Shown here piece after piece: positions 60,341-64,000 of a stretch of DNA of 64,000 nucleotides. The first letter of the stretch is position 1; the number at the start of each line of letters is the position of its first letter. The DNA lies in NCBI GenBank assembly GCA_039000515.1, contig JBCFYV010000001.1, forward strand, positions 48,197,978 through 48,261,977, read 5' to 3'. The DNA is from Timema cristinae (taxonomy: Eukaryota > Arthropoda > Insecta > Phasmatodea > Timematidae). The translations under genes were made by a program, and so were the position numbers. Under the pieces are notes generated by a model, which did no database searches, was not told the origin of the DNA, and saw only the letters and a program-made list of their open reading frames with translations.

Positions 60341-63300
60341 TTTAAATTCTAATTATATTGAAACATCTAGAATTGATAATAAACCTTACGTAAGATGGAT
60401 TCCAAACCCTCTCTCCTTTTCGTAAGAAAATAATGAAACCCTCTGACATGTGTGTTCGTAAACCGAGACTTCTCGTGTGTTTGGTTACATATCGCGTGAG
60501 AAATCAACTTTTAACAAACATCGGTGTTGCCAAATATTGCGAAAATTCAACCATTTTTGGGGATTGATCTCTGTAGAAAAAAAGAGTTCGAATTGGTGCA
60601 TCAAACACACATGCCAGCTTTTCTCAAATCATGCCAATATTGACGTTTATAAAAAATAATATTTGATATTGAATGTTTATCCATCATTTGGCCCGTGGAC
60701 AGAAAGTTTAACATGCCTGTCTTAGATAATGCGAGATTTCTAGACATCTGTAACGCGTCTTGGGCGCTCCGGTGGGCGCTTATGGAACTAAAGGACTTTG
60801 TAGTGTCGTGCAAAGAAATATAATTATTCTAAAGAGTAGAATGATGCTTTATCCCATATGGCAACAGTAAACACGATGCCAGTACCCACCGCGAGATGTC
60901 TCTGGTAAGTTATACACGAGGAAGGTGGTTATAAATCTCAGTAAACGGCCCCGGGCAGTTGATTCAGTAGTCTCAGAATAGCTTCTGAGAGAGTCTGGAG
61001 AAACACGTCTTCACTCACTGAATTAAACTAACTCTCTCACGCGTAGAAAATATCAACTCACGTAATAGTTTTCACAGTGGTACGTTCAATTAGGCTGTAG
61101 CGAGATTGACACTTGATATGGGAGGTCGGGGTTAGAATTATTTTAAAGATGACAAGGTACACTTGGTGTTATTTTCCATCTTTACAGACCTAGAGGGCCA
61201 GGTTCATAGTCATACTTTACTTAGCACGTCTTAAGGAGAATCGTGCATAGGATTCTTTTTGAGAAAACAATTATTTTTTTCCTCAGCAAGACTAATTCTA
61301 ATTGTGTTTTGATTTTAAAAAAATGTATATATATATATTTAATTTGCTTTAAAATCTGTTTTATCTGAGACAATTTGATTAATTTATTTTTCTTAAACCA
61401 TAATATCTATGTATTTGATTTTTTATATTTATCTTAACGCTCCACCGAGTCGTATTCGCAAGAGGAATACATTTTCTAAATAAATGGAAAAAGAAGTTAA
61501 TTGAAAAGTAACAATGTTTTAAAGATGACGTATTTTATTTATAAATATTTTTGTTTTAGAGAAGTCGTTGAGGCAAATAGCAACGTTATGACTATGGAGT
61601 TTGATCCAGTCGTGTCACCATAGGTTGGTACATTTAGTCTTCGTGAGCCAGCATGACATAGATCAGGAGTTAATCATTTACCCCGCTTTTATTATTCAGT
61701 TCATAACTAAACTTGACATTGCAAATAACAATAACATATGATATCACAATGTGTACCTTAAAAATAGAACGTCAAAGGTGATATCAAATGTAACTATTTA
61801 AAGTATTAGGCTACTACATATCCTTCACTGCTCAGGCTCTTAGATTTTTGTTATTGTCTATGAAACGATCCTTCACCCCCTTTCCCCAAATGGTCAGGTG
61901 ACGGACGAAAAAATTGGAATTTGGAATTATTAAACACATCCGAGTGGATCCGGAGTCCAGGATGACCTTAAAAAGTGAAAAAGTGTTAAATTTGAATATT
62001 TTTTTTGTAGATACTCCATACTCCCTCCTCCGGGTAAAAGATCTTCCCCTTCACTACCTTCTATCTGACCAAAATAAACACTGTTAAAAACAGAAATTGA
62101 ATATCAGTTCCCCAACACCAGCAAGTTTGTTACCCAACTATTAAAAATACTTATTTTTAATATGTTCGATGATACCAAATTTTTCGCAGATTGTTCTAAA
62201 AATATAATTGTCTGTTCAAATTTGATTCATAAATTAAATGTTTATTTTTAACTTTAATTCAGAGTACTCTTATGGCTCGTCTACAAACAACATACCCACG
62301 TGTCGGACTGGACTCGTATTTATACAATCGCATGCTTACCCGTAATTACATTCCTCTTAAATTCAAAATAGTAATTCTACAATGAAAAGTTGTGAGACGT
62401 AATTTTCACCAATAAGAATTAAGACGAGTTAACCAATGAAGAAAATAATAAATACAACAGACTATGCCAATAAAATCATTGAAATAATGATCAATAGAGC
62501 ATTCAAATAAATAAACAGATAGTTTTGTTATGACAAATTTGTAGATCATGGGTTTGTTTTATTTATTACTACTATTATAATTATTAATAATATTATTATT
62601 ACTATTAGTGAACAGTACTGAAAAAACGAGCTCTTATTTCCTGGATATTGAGTATTAAATGTAATGCAATCTCTCACAACTACCAAAAACATAAACAACA
62701 CACTTGTTTTTTGAAAATAACTTTAACTGATATTAAATTAAAATAAAAATTTATTTGGGAAGCTCTTGTTTCTAATGCATTTGGTCGGAATCATAACCAG
62801 CCGGCATTAACATTTTGAAAACAATATTAAATTATAATTGAGCCTAAATTTCACCTCGCACACATTCTATAAGACTATCATTGAAATCACTTCTAAAAAC
62901 TTATGTGCCACACAAAGAGAATATATAAAAGGCAAAGAGCCGACATCACAACCATAGACTATGACTACATAATTAAAGCCATAGTTTTCAAACATACATC
63001 ACTTCAGATATAAAAAATATATACATTTTTATATTATTGTTTTTATTGACTAATTTTAAAATGTAATATATTCTACTATGCCAAGAAAATAAAATATTAT
63101 CCTACATTATTTAACTATGTATTCATTTTATCTGATTATAGTGATCTGATTATTTGTTTCTGATTGGCTGAACGCAAGCAAACGTAACTACGCACTCGCA
63201 AGAGATGGAAAATGTTCAGTCCCGACATAAGATTGTGTTTGTGTTTGTTACTGTAGACAGACAGAAATATTTAGTTGTGTAATTGTGAGTCCGATAAGCG

Positions 63301-64000
63301 GGTGCGTTGGGTTGTTGACCTATTACAGGAAAATGTCTGAGAAAACTGAACAATCTAAAAGCTTATGTCAATTTATGAATATTAATTAGTAGACAATAAA
63401 ATAGAAAATGTAACATACAATATATTCTTGTATCTACAGATGTAAGATGTAAACTTTTCTGTTTTGGCCAGGTTTATATTCCAATCTACCGTGATTAAAT
63501 GATCTAATGTTTTTAGTGTAAATTTTTTGTTTATAATTATATCATTGACTTCAAAGTTTTATTACACATTTCTAAACCCAATGTATCAATTAATAAACTT
63601 TTAACATTGTATTAAAATTAGAACCTATTTTGTGTTGTGTGTTTGTATGTGTGTTTTCTGTGTGTTTAAGGATGTGTGTGTAGATGCTATACAATATCTC
63701 CAAAACCAAGTTACCTAGAAAGTTTATATCCTACTAATACAATATACAAATTACATATTGTCTGTCTGGGATTTATTCAATCACGCTTAAATCACTGTGC
63801 AGTTTTAGGAAACATGGGCAGCTAAAAATACCAGGTATGTAGTGAGATTACTCCAAATACCCCATTAATTCTTAAATATTTGAAATTTCTAATTGTAGGC
63901 GTCTTAGTATGTTTTCTAGAAAAGTCCAAGTAACAAAAAATCAATATGGCTGATTCAAAATAGCCGATCGACGTAGGCCAGAAACGTTGAACCTGAATTA
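60341..64000. repeat. Second copy of the 3.7-kb duplication, runs off the window
   Basis: Same order and orientation as 55441-59263, starting at the gap edge (TTTAAATTCTAATTATATTG) and still matching at the last base. Lacks the 184 bp at 55543-55726. The small frame at 60813-60601 corresponds to 56091-55879. Confidence 0.92.

Noticed and set aside
60219..60425. 68-codon frame across the N gap
   Set aside because: Half of it is translated N; not a gene.

Overview
This is a eukaryotic nuclear window of low coding density, rich in transposons, almost certainly from an insect. The insect call rests on a DM4/DM12-type gene (an arthropod family), a Ty3/gypsy element primed by initiator-Met tRNA, and the SINE, hAT and hammerhead-bearing repeat content; hemipteran is only a guess. 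GC is low in introns and spacers, and the GC-rich islands are exons or transposons.

Host genes. (1) Positions 1-25846, + strand: nine exons of the insect orthologue of human C12orf4 (DUF2362 family). Exon phases chain through all nine to a stop at 25844-25846, giving at least 544 codons; only the extreme N-terminus lies upstream. (2) Positions 26.9-32.4 kb, - strand: a convergent two-coding-exon gene (212 aa) with signal peptide, one membrane segment and a four-cysteine DM4/DM12-like C-terminus, plus a likely non-coding first exon at 32334-32427. The two genes meet tail to tail with about 0.8 kb between candidate poly(A) signals.

Repeats in the introns. At least two tRNA-derived SINE families, MITEs of several superfamilies (pogo/Tigger-like with TA, PIF/Harbinger-like with TTA, a TTAA-flanked foldback, hAT with 8-bp duplications), a dead LINE endonuclease fragment, and a 3.2-kb inverted-repeat structure whose two arms act as mutual empty-site controls for a SINE fragment and the TTAA element. 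Three minus-strand sites carry hammerhead-ribozyme-like cores.

Positions 32.7-43.9 kb: three unrelated minisatellites: 46 bp (about 25 copies), 36 bp (about 30 copies, frame-preserving) and a 6.4-kb array of a 49-bp unit (about 131 copies, with higher-order structure). A fourth (55 bp) sits in C12orf4 intron 5.

Positions 44-55 kb: a complete Ty3/gypsy retrotransposon (46931-54745) with 1211-bp LTRs differing at one base, 4-bp target duplication, PBS and PPT, but reading-frame breaks in gag and integrase. It is inserted inside an older Harbinger-like element whose inverted ends lie on either side.

Positions 55.4-64 kb: a 3.7-kb segment present twice in direct orientation (55441-59263 and 60341-64000) around a 100-N gap, most simply two haplotypes scaffolded in tandem or a recent tandem duplication. 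It carries no recognisable protein gene, only a promoter-like block.
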